A DNA stretch of 64,000 nucleotides from Laceyella sediminis (GCF_003003125.1 NZ_PVTZ01000003.1:62001-126000), one strand, 5' to 3'; positions 19,643 through 28,830 are shown, counted from the first letter of the stretch. A program made the numbers and translations. The notes: generated from the sequence alone by a model not told the origin.

Positions 19643-19699
19643 TGCGACTACTCCTCTCTGTTCCTTGAGCCTGAGTAAACTCTCAGCATTTCGGGTGCG

Positions 19700-21214
19700 T
19701 TACAATTGTTTCATTGTCTCCACAAGCCCGTCAATCGTGTATGTTTCAGCGGTCGCATCGACTCGCACTCCAAGTTCCCGCGCAGTTTGTGCGGTGATGG
19801 GGCCGATGCACACAACTTTCGTTGACGCCAGCAATTCCTCGGCTTCTTCTGTGACTGATCGCACTGCCTTCAAAAAATTGCGTACGGTGGAAGAACTTGT
19901 GAAAGTAATCACATGAATGGCGCCTTCTTGCAACAGTTTAACTACTTCGGATGCCTCCGTTGCATCTGCTACCGTGTCATAAGCATCGACTTCCGTCACA
20001 TGGCATCCCATGCGCGCCAGTTCGGTCGGCAACACCTTGCGGGCGATATTCGCGCGCGGTAACAAGATTTCCTGCCCCGCTTTCACCAAGGGGCGCAAAT
20101 GCTCAACCAACGCTTCTGCTTGATACTCCCCTGGCAAAGATTCAACCAGCAACCCTCTATCAAGCAAGGCTTCCGCTGTTTTAGCGCCTACCGCCCCGAT
20201 GCGCGCCCCGGCCAATGTCCGGATATCGATGCGCAATTCGCGTAAGCGTTTGAAAAAACAGTCCACCCCGTTGACGCTGGTGAAGATAACCCAATCATAT
20301 TTATCTAGTTGCTTGACGGCTTCATCGAACACATCCTGCCGTTTGGGCGAAGTGATCCGAATCACCGGGAACTCTATGGCTTCTCCGCCTAAGGCTTCGA
20401 TTTTTTCAACCAGCGCGCTGTTCTGGCTACGCGCCCGGGTCACTAAGATCCGTTTGCCAAACAAGGGCTTTTTCTCAACCCACTGCAAACGTTCGCGCAA
20501 TTTCACTACTTCACCGACAACAATGACAGCCGGGGAGCGTAATCCGGCCTCCTCTACCTTCTGCACGATGTCTGCAAGGGTGCCGACAATGGTGCGCTGT
20601 TCCGCCCGCGTGCCCCAGCGAACCAATGCGATCGGTGTGTCCTCGGAGCGTCCGTGCTCCAGCAAGCTACTCACGATATGCGGCAGGTTACTCACACCCA
20701 TCAAAAACACCAGTGTCTCCGAAGCCAGTGTCACCTTATCCCATCGAACCGACGACTTAATTTTCTTGGGGCACTCATGTCCCGTCACCACTGTAAAAGA
20801 CGTATTATAATTGCGATGTGTCACGGGTATACCCGCGTAAGCAGGCACAGCAATGGCAGAAGTGATACCGGGAACCACCTCAAAAGCGATGCCCTCTTCC
20901 ACACAGCATTCCGCCTCTTCGCCACCTCGGCCAAAGATGAAAGGGTCGCCTCCTTTGAGGCGGGTGACCACCTTGCCCTCCTTCGCCTTTTCCACAATCA
21001 GTTCATTGATCTTCTCTTGTTTAAGCGTATGGCGATCAGGTAGCTTTCCCACATAAATCAATTCCGCACCAGGGCGTGCGTGCTTTAACAGCTGGGGATT
21101 CGCCAGACGGTCATAGATGATCACATCGGCTTTCTTGATGGCTTCCAAGCCTTTCACTGTGATGAGACCTGGGTCTCCGGGGCCCGCACCCACCAAATAC
21201 ACTAAGCCGGTCAT
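19700..21214 (-). CDS. cobA-hemD: Fused uroporphyrinogen-III C-methyltransferase / uroporphyrinogen-III synthase
   Basis: Two-domain enzyme of 504 residues. Residues 1-245 are a SAM-dependent uroporphyrinogen methyltransferase: VYLVGAGPGDPGLITVKG at the N-terminus, GGDPFIFGRGGEE near 89, VPGITSA near 112, GIPVTHR near 127. Residues 250-504 are uroporphyrinogen-III synthase (GKRILVTRARSQNSALVEKI, then VIFTSVNGV and ITFTSSSTVRNF). It both closes the tetrapyrrole ring as uroporphyrinogen III and diverts some to precorrin-2. In Bacillus subtilis hemD is separate and no methyltransferase is in this operon. The start overlaps the hemC stop (ATGA), with AGGGG upstream. Confidence 0.95.
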   Translation of the reverse strand: MTGLVYLVGAGPGDPGLITVKGLEAIKKADVIIYDRLANPQLLKHARPGAELIYVGKLPDRHTLKQEKINELIVEKAKEGKVVTRLKGGDPFIFGRGGEEAECCVEEGIAFEVVPGITSAIAVPAYAGIPVTHRNYNTSFTVVTGHECPKKIKSSVRWDKVTLASETLVFLMGVSNLPHIVSSLLEHGRSEDTPIALVRWGTRAEQRTIVGTLADIVQKVEEAGLRSPAVIVVGEVVKLRERLQWVEKKPLFGKRILVTRARSQNSALVEKIEALGGEAIEFPVIRITSPKRQDVFDEAVKQLDKYDWVIFTSVNGVDCFFKRLRELRIDIRTLAGARIGAVGAKTAEALLDRGLLVESLPGEYQAEALVEHLRPLVKAGQEILLPRANIARKVLPTELARMGCHVTEVDAYDTVADATEASEVVKLLQEGAIHVITFTSSSTVRNFLKAVRSVTEEAEELLASTKVVCIGPITAQTARELGVRVDATAETYTIDGLVETMKQL

Positions 21215-22137
21215 CCGACTAACCCCTCTCGCACCTCACTCAACAATTCCCCTGCGCCCTGTTCCTTGAGCTCCGCGGCTAATTCTCGACCTACGGCTTT
21301 TTCATCCGAACCCTGTTTGATTCCTTTGATCACTCTGGTTCCGTCCGGATGCGCGACCAACCCAGTCAGACACACCTCATCACCGAGCACTTCCGCATGC
21401 GCGGCCAGCGGCAAATGGCAACCTCCTTCAAATGCACGCAAGAAGGCCCGTTCCGCTTGAACCGCCCGCGCCGTCTCTACATGATGAATTTCCAACAGCA
21501 ATGCCAGCAGTTCATGGTCGTCTTCGCGGCACTGGATCGCCAAAGCCCCTTGACCCACCGCCGGCAACAAGATATCCTTCGACAGGGTTTCCGTCACCTT
21601 ATCCTGCCAGCCCATACGAGCCAGTCCGGCCTGCGCCAACAAGATCGCATCAAATTGCCCTTCTTCCATCTTAGCAATGCGCGTATCCAGATTGCCACGC
21701 ACCGGTTTCACCTTCAAATCGGGACGGTAAGCCAATATTTGCGCTTGGCGGCGCAAACTGCTGGTGCCGACCACCGCGCCAGATGGCAATTCAGCCAAAG
21801 AAAGACCGTTCCGCGACAACAGGCTGTCACAAGGGTTTTCCCGTTCAGGAATCGCTCCGATCACCAATCCCTCAGGCATTTCTCCCGGAAGGTCTTTCAT
21901 GCTGTGAACCGCAAAATCAATCCGCCCATCCAACAGCGCCTGTTCAATCTCTTTGACAAACAGTCCTTTGCCGCCCACTTTTGACAAGGTCACATGAAGA
22001 ATCTTATCCCCTTTGGTCACAATCTTTTCCAATTGGACGGTCAGATCAGGACGTACCTTCTTCAGTTGTTCGACCACCCAGTTGGTCTGGGTTAAAGCGA
22101 GCAGGCTCTTTCTCGTTCCTACCGTAATCGTGCGCAC
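21211..22137 (-). CDS. hemC: Porphobilinogen deaminase (hydroxymethylbilane synthase)
   Basis: Polymerises four porphobilinogen units into hydroxymethylbilane on a dipyrromethane cofactor. The protein (308 residues) has VGTRKSLLALTQT at the N-terminus, the catalytic Asp in DFAVHSMKDLP, GTSSLRRQAQ near 130, RGNLDTRI, and the cofactor cysteine in FEGGCHLPLAAHAE near 240. GTG at 22137 is chosen because GGAGG lies eight bases before it; the in-frame ATG at 22152 overlaps that ribosome binding site and has none of its own. Confidence 0.95.
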   Translation of the reverse strand: MRTITVGTRKSLLALTQTNWVVEQLKKVRPDLTVQLEKIVTKGDKILHVTLSKVGGKGLFVKEIEQALLDGRIDFAVHSMKDLPGEMPEGLVIGAIPERENPCDSLLSRNGLSLAELPSGAVVGTSSLRRQAQILAYRPDLKVKPVRGNLDTRIAKMEEGQFDAILLAQAGLARMGWQDKVTETLSKDILLPAVGQGALAIQCREDDHELLALLLEIHHVETARAVQAERAFLRAFEGGCHLPLAAHAEVLGDEVCLTGLVAHPDGTRVIKGIKQGSDEKAVGRELAAELKEQGAGELLSEVREGLVG

Positions 22138-22153
22138 GCGTCCAACCTCCATT

Positions 22154-22801
22154 CTAGGTTTGCGGGGACAAGGCGTGATCCAACCACTGATACATCTTGC
22201 TCCGCACTTTCTCCGGATTGGCCCGGCACTCTTCCAACCATTCTTCGCCGGCCAATTCTTTCACCAATCGGTACCGTTCTTTGGGAACCGGTACGCGTTG
22301 TTGAATGATCCCGCGCATTTCTTGAAGCAACTCCAAGTGCAATTCATACTCTTCCCCATACATCGACGCCAATTGGTCGCGTATCATTTGGGCCAGGGAA
22401 GGGCTGGCCCCGCCGGTGGAAACGGCAATGCAGAGCTTGCCCCTCGTCACCGTCGCGGGAACGGTGAACGTGCACAGCTCTGGATGGTCGATCACATTCA
22501 CCCACTGGCCGCGCGCGTCGGCTTCGTGGCGGATCTGAACGTTGACCTCCGCTTGGTCGGTCGCAGCGATAACCAAGCGGCATCCCTCATGATCTTCCCG
22601 CCGATAAAGGCGACGCCGCCACACAATCTCACCGGTGTCCGCCCATTGCGCCAACTGAGGAGTCAGCTTCGGACTCACCACGGTGACCAAAGCTCCCGCA
22701 TCGAGTAGCCCTCGCGTTTTCCTTTCGGCCACCTTGCCGCCCCCTACCACCAGACAGCGCAATCCGTTGATGTCCACCATCATGGGATAGTATTTTTTCA
22801 T
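22154..22801 (-). CDS. Precorrin-2 dehydrogenase (SirC/YlnF/Met8p N-terminal type)
   Basis: NAD-dependent oxidation of precorrin-2 to sirohydrochlorin. The 215-residue product has an N-terminal Rossmann motif CLVVGGGKVAERK, then VSTGGASPSLAQMIRDQL, the family's diagnostic segment. There is no CbiX-type chelatase domain; iron insertion would need this protein's own weak activity or another gene. It stands between hemX and hemC, 24 bases from hemX and adjacent to hemC, so siroheme and heme synthesis share the transcript. Confidence 0.9.
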   Translation of the reverse strand: MKKYYPMMVDINGLRCLVVGGGKVAERKTRGLLDAGALVTVVSPKLTPQLAQWADTGEIVWRRRLYRREDHEGCRLVIAATDQAEVNVQIRHEADARGQWVNVIDHPELCTFTVPATVTRGKLCIAVSTGGASPSLAQMIRDQLASMYGEEYELHLELLQEMRGIIQQRVPVPKERYRLVKELAGEEWLEECRANPEKVRSKMYQWLDHALSPQT

Positions 22802-22825
22802 CTCCTGAACCCCTTATCGCCCGAA

Positions 22826-23641
22826 TCATATCCAGTGATGAAATGAAAAACCGGAGCGTGTGATGATATAATTGCTCAACACGGCAAACAGGGACAACAG
22901 CGTCCACCAAGCCAACTTGCGGCCATGCCACTGGCGCCTCGTCCACTTCCACAAGATGAATGCGTACAGCGCCAACACCCAGAGCGAGCTCCACACCTTG
23001 GCATCCTCCCAAAACTGGGCGCCGATTGTTTGGTACGCGTAAATCGCCCCCAACGTCATGGCTGTCAACAACAGGCTGGTGCCCAATACTAACAGCCAGG
23101 CCGACATCCCTTGTAAACGGTCGAGACTGGGAAGACGCCGCAACAAATCATTCCATTTTTTTTGTTTCAACAAATAATTGTTCACCAAATAAAGACCCGC
23201 TCCAATGCTGGCCAAAGAGAAAAACGCGTTGGCCATCATTGCTAGCGTCACGTGCAAAAAAACCAATTCCGACAGTAGCAGCTTCTCCATAACGGGTGAT
23301 GATGACCTCACAAAAAAAAGATGGATGGCCAGCATGATGAAACTCAAAGAGTTGGCAATAAAGAAAAGAATGGACATCCGATACACAAAATGCATGACCA
23401 AGGTAAAGCTGATCAACACCCAACTATAAATGGACAAAGCGTCAATACTGGCAGAAATGGGAATCAGCGCCAATCGCTGTACGACCAACACGATGGTCTG
23501 TAAGACCCACACCCCTGATAAAAAGAGGATGGACAATTGTTCCAACCGCTTGCTAGGGCGCAACAGATCGGCAAATGAAAACGCCAAGCTGATCGCATAG
23601 ACGTACACCATGAAATCGATGATCCAACGCTCTTGGAACAA
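22826..23641 (-). CDS. hemX: HemX-like cytochrome c assembly family membrane protein
   Basis: Integral membrane protein of the CcsA/HemX family; in Bacillus subtilis HemX lowers the cellular level of glutamyl-tRNA reductase. The 271-residue product has eight hydrophobic segments. The TTG start at 23641 has GGGGGAGG six bases before; an ATG ten codons later lacks one. It lies 15 bases after hemA, matching the Bacillus order hemA-hemX. Confidence 0.88.
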   Translation of the reverse strand: MFQERWIIDFMVYVYAISLAFSFADLLRPSKRLEQLSILFLSGVWVLQTIVLVVQRLALIPISASIDALSIYSWVLISFTLVMHFVYRMSILFFIANSLSFIMLAIHLFFVRSSSPVMEKLLLSELVFLHVTLAMMANAFFSLASIGAGLYLVNNYLLKQKKWNDLLRRLPSLDRLQGMSAWLLVLGTSLLLTAMTLGAIYAYQTIGAQFWEDAKVWSSLWVLALYAFILWKWTRRQWHGRKLAWWTLLSLFAVLSNYIITRSGFSFHHWI

Positions 23642-23655
23642 AGGCGCCTCCCCCT

Positions 23656-24999
23656 TTAAGCGTTTCCGCTGGCAAGCGCTGCCGTGTTAGGAAGCTCGAC
23701 AGAATCAGACTCTTCTTGCTCCTGCTCCGCATTCAGCTGTTTTTCAAGAGCGAACAATGCGACGAACATCTCTTGCGCCAATTCTTTTTGAGGGGACGTT
23801 GCCAACTCTTTGACCCGCACGATGGGGTCACGCATCAATTGGTTGACAATGCTTTTGGTGTGCTTGCGGATGACGCGCTTCTCCTTCTCCGTCAATTCCG
23901 GAAGTTTGCGTTCGATCCGCAACACTGCCTCTTCTTGGATGGCAAGTGCCTTATCGCGTAAAGCGGTGATGAGCGGAACCACCCCAAGTGTGTCAAGCCA
24001 CTCGTTGAACTGCCGCAATTCTTCTTCGATCCACAGCCGCACTTTGGCCGCCTCTTGTTCCCTAATCGCCATGTTGGCGTCAACGATTCCGTTCAAGTCA
24101 TCAATATCATACAAAAACACTTGGTCGAGCTCATGGATCGCCGGATCGATGTCCCGCGGCACCGCAATATCAATCAGGAACAAAGGGGAGCGGCGCTTCT
24201 TGAGCACAGGCTCGACCATCGCCCTAGTCAATACAGGCTCCTTGGCGCCAGTCGAGCTCACAACGATATCCGCCTTTAACAGGGCGGGGATCAGCTCGTC
24301 CCATGTCCGGGCCTCGCCTTGAAACTTGCGCGCCAATTCCTCCGCTTTGCTGAGCGTGCGGTTGACCACCAACACCCGGTTGGCGCCGATTGCATGAAAA
24401 TGCTTGGCGGTGAGCTCACTCATCTTTCCAGCTCCGATCAACAGAATCGTTTTGCCGGAAAAAGAATCAAACATTTTCTTGCCCAATTCAACCGCCGCAT
24501 AACTGACGGACACGGCGTTCTGTCCAATTTCGGTCTCCGAGTGGACGCGTTTTCCAAACGTGACCGCTTGTTTGAACAACGCATTAAACAGCGTTCCCGT
24601 CGTCCCCGTCTGCTGGGCGGTCAGAAACGCTTGCTTCACTTGTCCCAGAATCTGCGTCTCTCCCAACACGAGCGAATCCATTCCGCACACGACGTGGAAC
24701 AGATGACGCACAGCTTCTTGATTCGCTTTCACATAAAGGTGTTCGGCAAACCCCTCTTTGGGCAACCGGAACCAGCTTTCCAAAAAGGCTTTCGCATAAT
24801 ACTCTCCTGTGTGCAGTTGGTCAGCGACCACATACAGTTCCATGCGGTTGCAAGTGCTGACAATGACACATTCGAGCACACTCTTCATGTCCCGCAAACT
24901 CTTTAGCGCTAGCTGAAGCCGGTCTTCCTGAAACGCCAACTGTTCTCTGATCTCCACTGGAGCTGTTTTATGGTTTAAACCAATTACTAGCGTATGCAT
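23656..24999 (-). CDS. hemA: Glutamyl-tRNA reductase
   Basis: Reduces glutamyl-tRNA to glutamate-1-semialdehyde, the committed step of the C5 pathway. The 447-residue protein has VIGLNHKTAPVEIRE at the N-terminus, the catalytic Cys in IVSTCNRMELY near residue 50, GETQILGQVKQAF near 113, the NADPH-binding ILLIGAGKMSELTAKH near 183 and a C-terminal dimerisation helix. First gene of the operon, with promoter and a leader hairpin upstream; GGGGTG precedes the ATG. Confidence 0.97.
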   Translation of the reverse strand: MHTLVIGLNHKTAPVEIREQLAFQEDRLQLALKSLRDMKSVLECVIVSTCNRMELYVVADQLHTGEYYAKAFLESWFRLPKEGFAEHLYVKANQEAVRHLFHVVCGMDSLVLGETQILGQVKQAFLTAQQTGTTGTLFNALFKQAVTFGKRVHSETEIGQNAVSVSYAAVELGKKMFDSFSGKTILLIGAGKMSELTAKHFHAIGANRVLVVNRTLSKAEELARKFQGEARTWDELIPALLKADIVVSSTGAKEPVLTRAMVEPVLKKRRSPLFLIDIAVPRDIDPAIHELDQVFLYDIDDLNGIVDANMAIREQEAAKVRLWIEEELRQFNEWLDTLGVVPLITALRDKALAIQEEAVLRIERKLPELTEKEKRVIRKHTKSIVNQLMRDPIVRVKELATSPQKELAQEMFVALFALEKQLNAEQEQEESDSVELPNTAALASGNA

Positions 25000-25021
25000 G
25001 CTTTGTCACCCCGAACTTCAG

Positions 25022-25042
25022 TTTAGCCGCTTTTCGGGCTAA
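25022..25042 (-). promoter_or_regulatory. Leader hairpin upstream of hemA
   Basis: Inverted repeat TTAGCC/GGCTAA with an eight-base loop in the hemA 5' leader, ending about 25 bases before the start codon. It has no U-tract; it could affect translation or mRNA stability. No known riboswitch motif was recognised. Confidence 0.3.
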
Positions 25043-25075
25043 GCTGGCCGAAAAAATCATTCTTAATCAAATTAC

Positions 25076-25103
25076 ATTATAGCACAACCTTTTTCAATCC
25101 CAA
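25076..25103 (-). promoter_or_regulatory. Extended -10 promoter of the hemA operon
   Basis: Minus strand: -35 TTGGGA (25098-25103), 16-base spacer, -10 TATAAT (25076-25081) with an upstream TGC (extended -10). The leader is about 70 bases. No clear PerR inverted repeat, as known in Bacillus subtilis hemA, was seen. The rest of the 260-base gap to the lysozyme gene shows no gene. Confidence 0.7.
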
Positions 25104-25262
25104 GTTCTGGGCTGTGAACAGATTTTGAAGGGCCGGGCAGATGGCGGCATGGCAATCGGAGAATTTGTCGGCCATTGTTCATCTTTTTGCTCCCTTGCCA
25201 ACTTGTTCAACAAGTGCTTCCCTTTACAATATAAGTTGACAGCATTGAGAGAGGAAACTGCT

Positions 25263-25979
25263 ATGAGACCTTATCTACGCTACATCCTCATCCTAATCGC
25301 TATTGTCCTCCTGTTGACTCTCGCCGCCGCACTCGAATACTTTGGGATCATTTGGCACAATGACCTGTTTGCGTGGCCTTATCAAGTGAAAGGCTTAGAT
25401 GTTTCCCATCACCAGGGTGACATTGATTGGCATACGGTCCAGGCCGAAAATGATTTTCACTTCGTGTTCATCAAAGCCACTGAAGGACAAGACTTCATCG
25501 ACAAACGCTTTAAGGAGAATTGGCGGGAGGCGAAAAAACAGGGATTGCTCGTGGGCGCTTACCATTTTTTCTCCATGCAAAGCCCGGGCGCGCGACAGGC
25601 GGACAATTTTATCCGCACCGTCCCCAAAGAGCCTGACAGCCTGCCCCCTGTGATCGATGTGGAAATCCACTTAAACCACGACCGACAGAAAGTGCATCGG
25701 GAGTTGCTGGTGCTCTCCCAGCGCTTGGAACAATACTATGGCCAAAAACCAATCCTTTATGTGACGTATGATACATACGGGCAATACATCGAGTCTAGCT
25801 TCCCGACTCATCCCATTTGGATCCGCGACATCAAAAAATTCCCTACCTTAGACCGGGACTGGCTTTTCTGGCAATACAGCAACCGCGGGCGTATCCGAGG
25901 CATAGACACATATGTGGACATCAATGCCTACCATGGGGAGCTTGACGAGTTTCTACAACGCTTCACCACCGTGAAGTGA
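25263..25979 (+). CDS. Membrane-anchored GH25 lysozyme-like muramidase
   Basis: Glycoside hydrolase family 25 protein expected to cleave the MurNAc-GlcNAc bond outside the membrane. The 238-residue product has an uncleaved-looking N-terminal anchor (YILILIAIVLLLTLAAALEY), then GH25 motifs: KGLDVSHHQGDIDW with a catalytic Asp, FVFIKATEGQDFID, and the catalytic PPVIDVEIH near residue 135. ATG at 25263 is chosen over an ATG 46 codons upstream because GAGAGG lies eight bases before it. It is the first gene of a block that splits the Bacillus hemA-ysxC order. Role: wall remodelling, possibly spore-related; this is an inference. Confidence 0.88.
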   Translation: MRPYLRYILILIAIVLLLTLAAALEYFGIIWHNDLFAWPYQVKGLDVSHHQGDIDWHTVQAENDFHFVFIKATEGQDFIDKRFKENWREAKKQGLLVGAYHFFSMQSPGARQADNFIRTVPKEPDSLPPVIDVEIHLNHDRQKVHRELLVLSQRLEQYYGQKPILYVTYDTYGQYIESSFPTHPIWIRDIKKFPTLDRDWLFWQYSNRGRIRGIDTYVDINAYHGELDEFLQRFTTVK

Positions 25980-26001
25980 AACCTCCTAGACTAGCTTGGA
26001 C

Positions 26002-26049
26002 GGGGAAGATGGCGCTGGCAATGCTTCCGGCACCGCCTTCCCCTTCATT
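26002..26049 (+). terminator. Hairpin after the GH25 gene
   Basis: Stem GGGGAAG/CTTCCCC with inner GGCGCTGGCA/TCCGGCACCGCC pairing, followed by TTCATTT. Probable intrinsic terminator. Confidence 0.55.
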
Positions 26050-26153
26050 TAGGCCATGAAAATGATTAAACGGCAGAATATTTACAATTTCTTGTCAAAT
26101 TTCGCCGGAAATGTCAAAATGAAATTAATCCAATGAAAAAGAGGTGGCGTTTG

Positions 26154-27158
26154 ATGGCAAAGAAAATCAAGCCGTTTTGCATCCGGTTGTTGATATTCTG
26201 CATCGTTTGTCTGCTCGCCGCCTGTTCCCCCTCTACCCCGTCGAATCAAATCCGACTGGTCGAGGTGACGCATTCCCTCTTTTATGCCCCACAATACGTC
26301 GCTCTGAGCAAGGGCTTTTTTAAGCAGGAAGGGCTTAACATCGTGTTAACCAACGGCAACGGCGGCGACAAAACGATGGCGACCCTTCTCTCTGGTGACG
26401 CCGATATCGCTTTGGTCGGTGCCGAAGCCGCCATTTATGTGACCGCCCGCTCCACCAACCAACCCGTCAACGCCTTTGCTCAACTGACACAAACCGATGG
26501 GACATTCCTCGTCTCGCGGACACCCATTTCCTCATTTAAATGGAGCATGTTAAAAGGAAAAAACCTGCTTGGCCAGCGGCGTGGGGGGATGCCCCAGATG
26601 GTGAGCGAATATGTACAACGCATCAACGGCTTAGCCCCTCATCAGGATGTTAACATCATCCAGAACGTAGACTTCAAAAACTTGGGCAATGCGTTTCTCG
26701 CAGGAACTGGCGATTTCGCCCAACTGTTTGAACCCACTGCCTCCAAAATCGAGCAAGCCGGCAAAGGAACCATCGTCGCTTCTTTCGGCAAAGACAGCGG
26801 ACGCCTGCCATATACCTGTTATCTCGCCAAAGAGAAATGGCTTGCGCAACATCCTGATTTGGCCCGGCGTTTCACCCGCGCCATCTATCAAGCACAACAA
26901 TGGGTCGCTTCTCACTCCGCTGAAGAAGTGGCCACCGCCATCCAAAGTCATTTCCCCGACACCAGCAAAGACATCCTGATCCGCGTCGTAAAACGTTATC
27001 AAGAGCAACAGTCCTATGCCACTTCCCCGATGATTGAAAAGCCAGAGTACAATCACCTGTTACGCATTATGAAAGAAAGCGGGGAACTGCCCAAATCCAT
27101 ACCTTACAGTGAGCTGGTCAATTCGGAAATCGCCAGCCACGTGGTAAAGGGGGGATAA
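26154..27158 (+). CDS. ABC transporter substrate-binding lipoprotein (SsuA/ThiY/NMT1 type)
   Basis: Extracellular lipid-anchored binding protein of a nitrate/sulfonate/taurine/thiamine-precursor type importer. The 334-residue product has a signal with lipobox cysteine (VCLLAACSP), then the family motif SLFYAPQYVALSKGFFKQEGL and GDADIALVGAEAAIY. The start is ATG at 26154, seven bases after GAGGTG; the ATG at 26133 has no ribosome binding site. The CCCFC motif of ThiY is absent, and no TPP riboswitch was seen upstream, so thiamine precursor transport is not supported. The true ligand is unknown. Confidence 0.85.
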   Translation: MAKKIKPFCIRLLIFCIVCLLAACSPSTPSNQIRLVEVTHSLFYAPQYVALSKGFFKQEGLNIVLTNGNGGDKTMATLLSGDADIALVGAEAAIYVTARSTNQPVNAFAQLTQTDGTFLVSRTPISSFKWSMLKGKNLLGQRRGGMPQMVSEYVQRINGLAPHQDVNIIQNVDFKNLGNAFLAGTGDFAQLFEPTASKIEQAGKGTIVASFGKDSGRLPYTCYLAKEKWLAQHPDLARRFTRAIYQAQQWVASHSAEEVATAIQSHFPDTSKDILIRVVKRYQEQQSYATSPMIEKPEYNHLLRIMKESGELPKSIPYSELVNSEIASHVVKGG

Positions 27159-27161
27159 AAC

Positions 27162-27944
27162 ATGGCTTCAGACTACGCGGTACAGATTGAATACCTCACG
27201 CACACTTACTTTACCAAGACGGAAGAGGTAACCGCCATCCGCTCGCTCTCCCTGACCGTCCAACCCGGGGAATTCGTGGTCTTGGTCGGTCCTAGCGGCT
27301 GTGGCAAGAGCACCATCCTCTCTCTGATCGCAGGATTAATCACCCCCGCCAGCGGGCGCATTCAGTTGTTTGGCGACCCGGTGAATGGCCCTTCTCCCCG
27401 AATCGCCTATATGCTGCAAAAAGACGGACTGCTGGCATGGCGCACCGTCGCACAAAACATGATCCTCGGCTTGGAACTTCGCCGACAAGCCACCGCCGCG
27501 GCGATCGCCGACACACACCGGCTTCTGGATGAAATGGGCTTATCCCATGTAGCCCACCACTACCCCCACCAACTGTCAGGAGGCATGCGACAACGCGTGG
27601 CCCTCGTTCGCACCTTGGCGGTACGCCCCGATCTTCTGCTATTAGATGAACCCTTCTCCGCACTGGATATCCAAAACAAAATCCACTTGGAGCACCTGCT
27701 GACAAACGTGTTGAAAGAGCAACAGAAAACAGCCATATTGGTCACCCACGATCTGGAGGAAGCGATCGCCATCGGGGACCGCGTCCTCGTCATAGGTGGA
27801 CGACCGGGGCAAATCAAGTACACACTCCCGATTCCGGCAGACATCCGCGCGCTTCCCCCTCTTGAAGCGAGAGCCCACCCATCCTTCCGTTCGTTGTTTA
27901 GCGAGTTGTGGCGGGAGGTGAATCGCATTGAAAAGCTGGCTTGA
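27162..27944 (+). CDS. ABC transporter ATP-binding protein (SsuB/TauB type)
   Basis: ATPase subunit of the importer. The 260-residue protein has Walker A GPSGCGKSTILS near residue 43, signature LSGGMRQRVALVRTL near 139, Walker B LLLLDEPFSALD, and the switch His of VTHDLEEAI. It begins three bases after the binding-protein gene, with AAGGGGGG upstream, and overlaps the permease gene by 17 bases. Confidence 0.92.
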   Translation: MASDYAVQIEYLTHTYFTKTEEVTAIRSLSLTVQPGEFVVLVGPSGCGKSTILSLIAGLITPASGRIQLFGDPVNGPSPRIAYMLQKDGLLAWRTVAQNMILGLELRRQATAAAIADTHRLLDEMGLSHVAHHYPHQLSGGMRQRVALVRTLAVRPDLLLLDEPFSALDIQNKIHLEHLLTNVLKEQQKTAILVTHDLEEAIAIGDRVLVIGGRPGQIKYTLPIPADIRALPPLEARAHPSFRSLFSELWREVNRIEKLA

Positions 27945-28752
27945 GCGCGGTGCGGCAAGTCCCCATCACGCCCTTTATCTGCGTCGGCTCCGCATCCGGC
28001 AAACATGGGTATGGGTCCTTCGCATCCTGATCTTCATCGCCTTTGTGGCAGTGTGGGAAGGGGCGGCCCGTGTCGGCTGGATTGATCCGTTTCTCTTCAG
28101 TAGTCCGTCTCTCATCTGGTCGCAGGCGGTACAATTGGCAACAGCAGGCGAACTGTTCCATCACATCGGTTTGACATCATTGGAGACCGCCGCCGGATTC
28201 ATCCTGGGCACTGTCGGCGGGATTAGCTTGGCCACATGCATTTGGGCGTCTCCGTTTCTGTCACGCGTGCTTGACCCTTACCTCGTCATCTTAAACAGCA
28301 TGCCTAAAGTGGCCTTGGGTCCTTTGTTCATTGTGACATTGGGTGCCAATGGCGCCTCCATCCTGGCCATGGCTGTCGCTATCACGATCATCATTACTAC
28401 CTTGGTCATCTACACCCGCTTCCAGAGCGTGGATGAGAGCTATCTGCACCTGGCCCGCTCGTTTGGCGCCACCCGCAGCCAAATCTTCCGCAAAATCATC
28501 TTCCCTGCCTGCATCCCCGACATGATTGCCGCTTTAAAAGTAAATGTGGGATTAGCCTGGGTAGGAGTGATCGTCGGCGAATTCCTGGTGTCCAAAGCAG
28601 GACTTGGTTATTTGATCATTTATGGATTCCAAGTGTTCAATCTCAATCTGGTCATGTTGAGCTTGGTGGTAGTGGCCATCATCGCCACTGTGATGTACCA
28701 ATTGATCGCTTGGTTGGAAGCCCGGTTGTTGCGCCACCGTCAGCGCGGTTGA
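27928..28752 (+). CDS. ABC transporter permease (SsuC/TauC type)
   Basis: Membrane subunit of the importer. The 274-residue protein has about six membrane segments and the cytoplasmic coupling loop EAA-type segment SFGATRSQIFRKIIFPACIPDMIAA (near residue 180; only part is essential). The TTG start at 27928 lies inside the ATPase gene, preceded by GGGAGGTG. A terminator follows the gene, closing a three-gene operon. Confidence 0.9.
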   Translation: MKSWLERGAASPHHALYLRRLRIRQTWVWVLRILIFIAFVAVWEGAARVGWIDPFLFSSPSLIWSQAVQLATAGELFHHIGLTSLETAAGFILGTVGGISLATCIWASPFLSRVLDPYLVILNSMPKVALGPLFIVTLGANGASILAMAVAITIIITTLVIYTRFQSVDESYLHLARSFGATRSQIFRKIIFPACIPDMIAALKVNVGLAWVGVIVGEFLVSKAGLGYLIIYGFQVFNLNLVMLSLVVVAIIATVMYQLIAWLEARLLRHRQRG

Positions 28753-28785
28753 TGTAGTGGTCGCCGGCAACCAAATTATCGGATA

Positions 28786-28830
28786 AAAACGGGGGACGTC
28801 TGACACCGACGCCACCCCGTTTTTCATTTT
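28786..28830 (+). terminator. Terminator of the SsuABC-type operon
   Basis: Stem ACGGGG/CCCCGT with inner GACGTC/GACGCC pairing, followed by TTTTTCATTTTT. Confidence 0.85.

Noticed and set aside
24999-25125. PerR box in the hemA promoter
   Set aside because: The spacer is AT-rich, but no TTATAATNATTATAA-type palindrome is present.
25980-26153. TPP riboswitch or other known riboswitch before the SsuA-like gene
   Set aside because: No TPP-type core sequence or other recognised aptamer could be found; only the lysozyme terminator is there.
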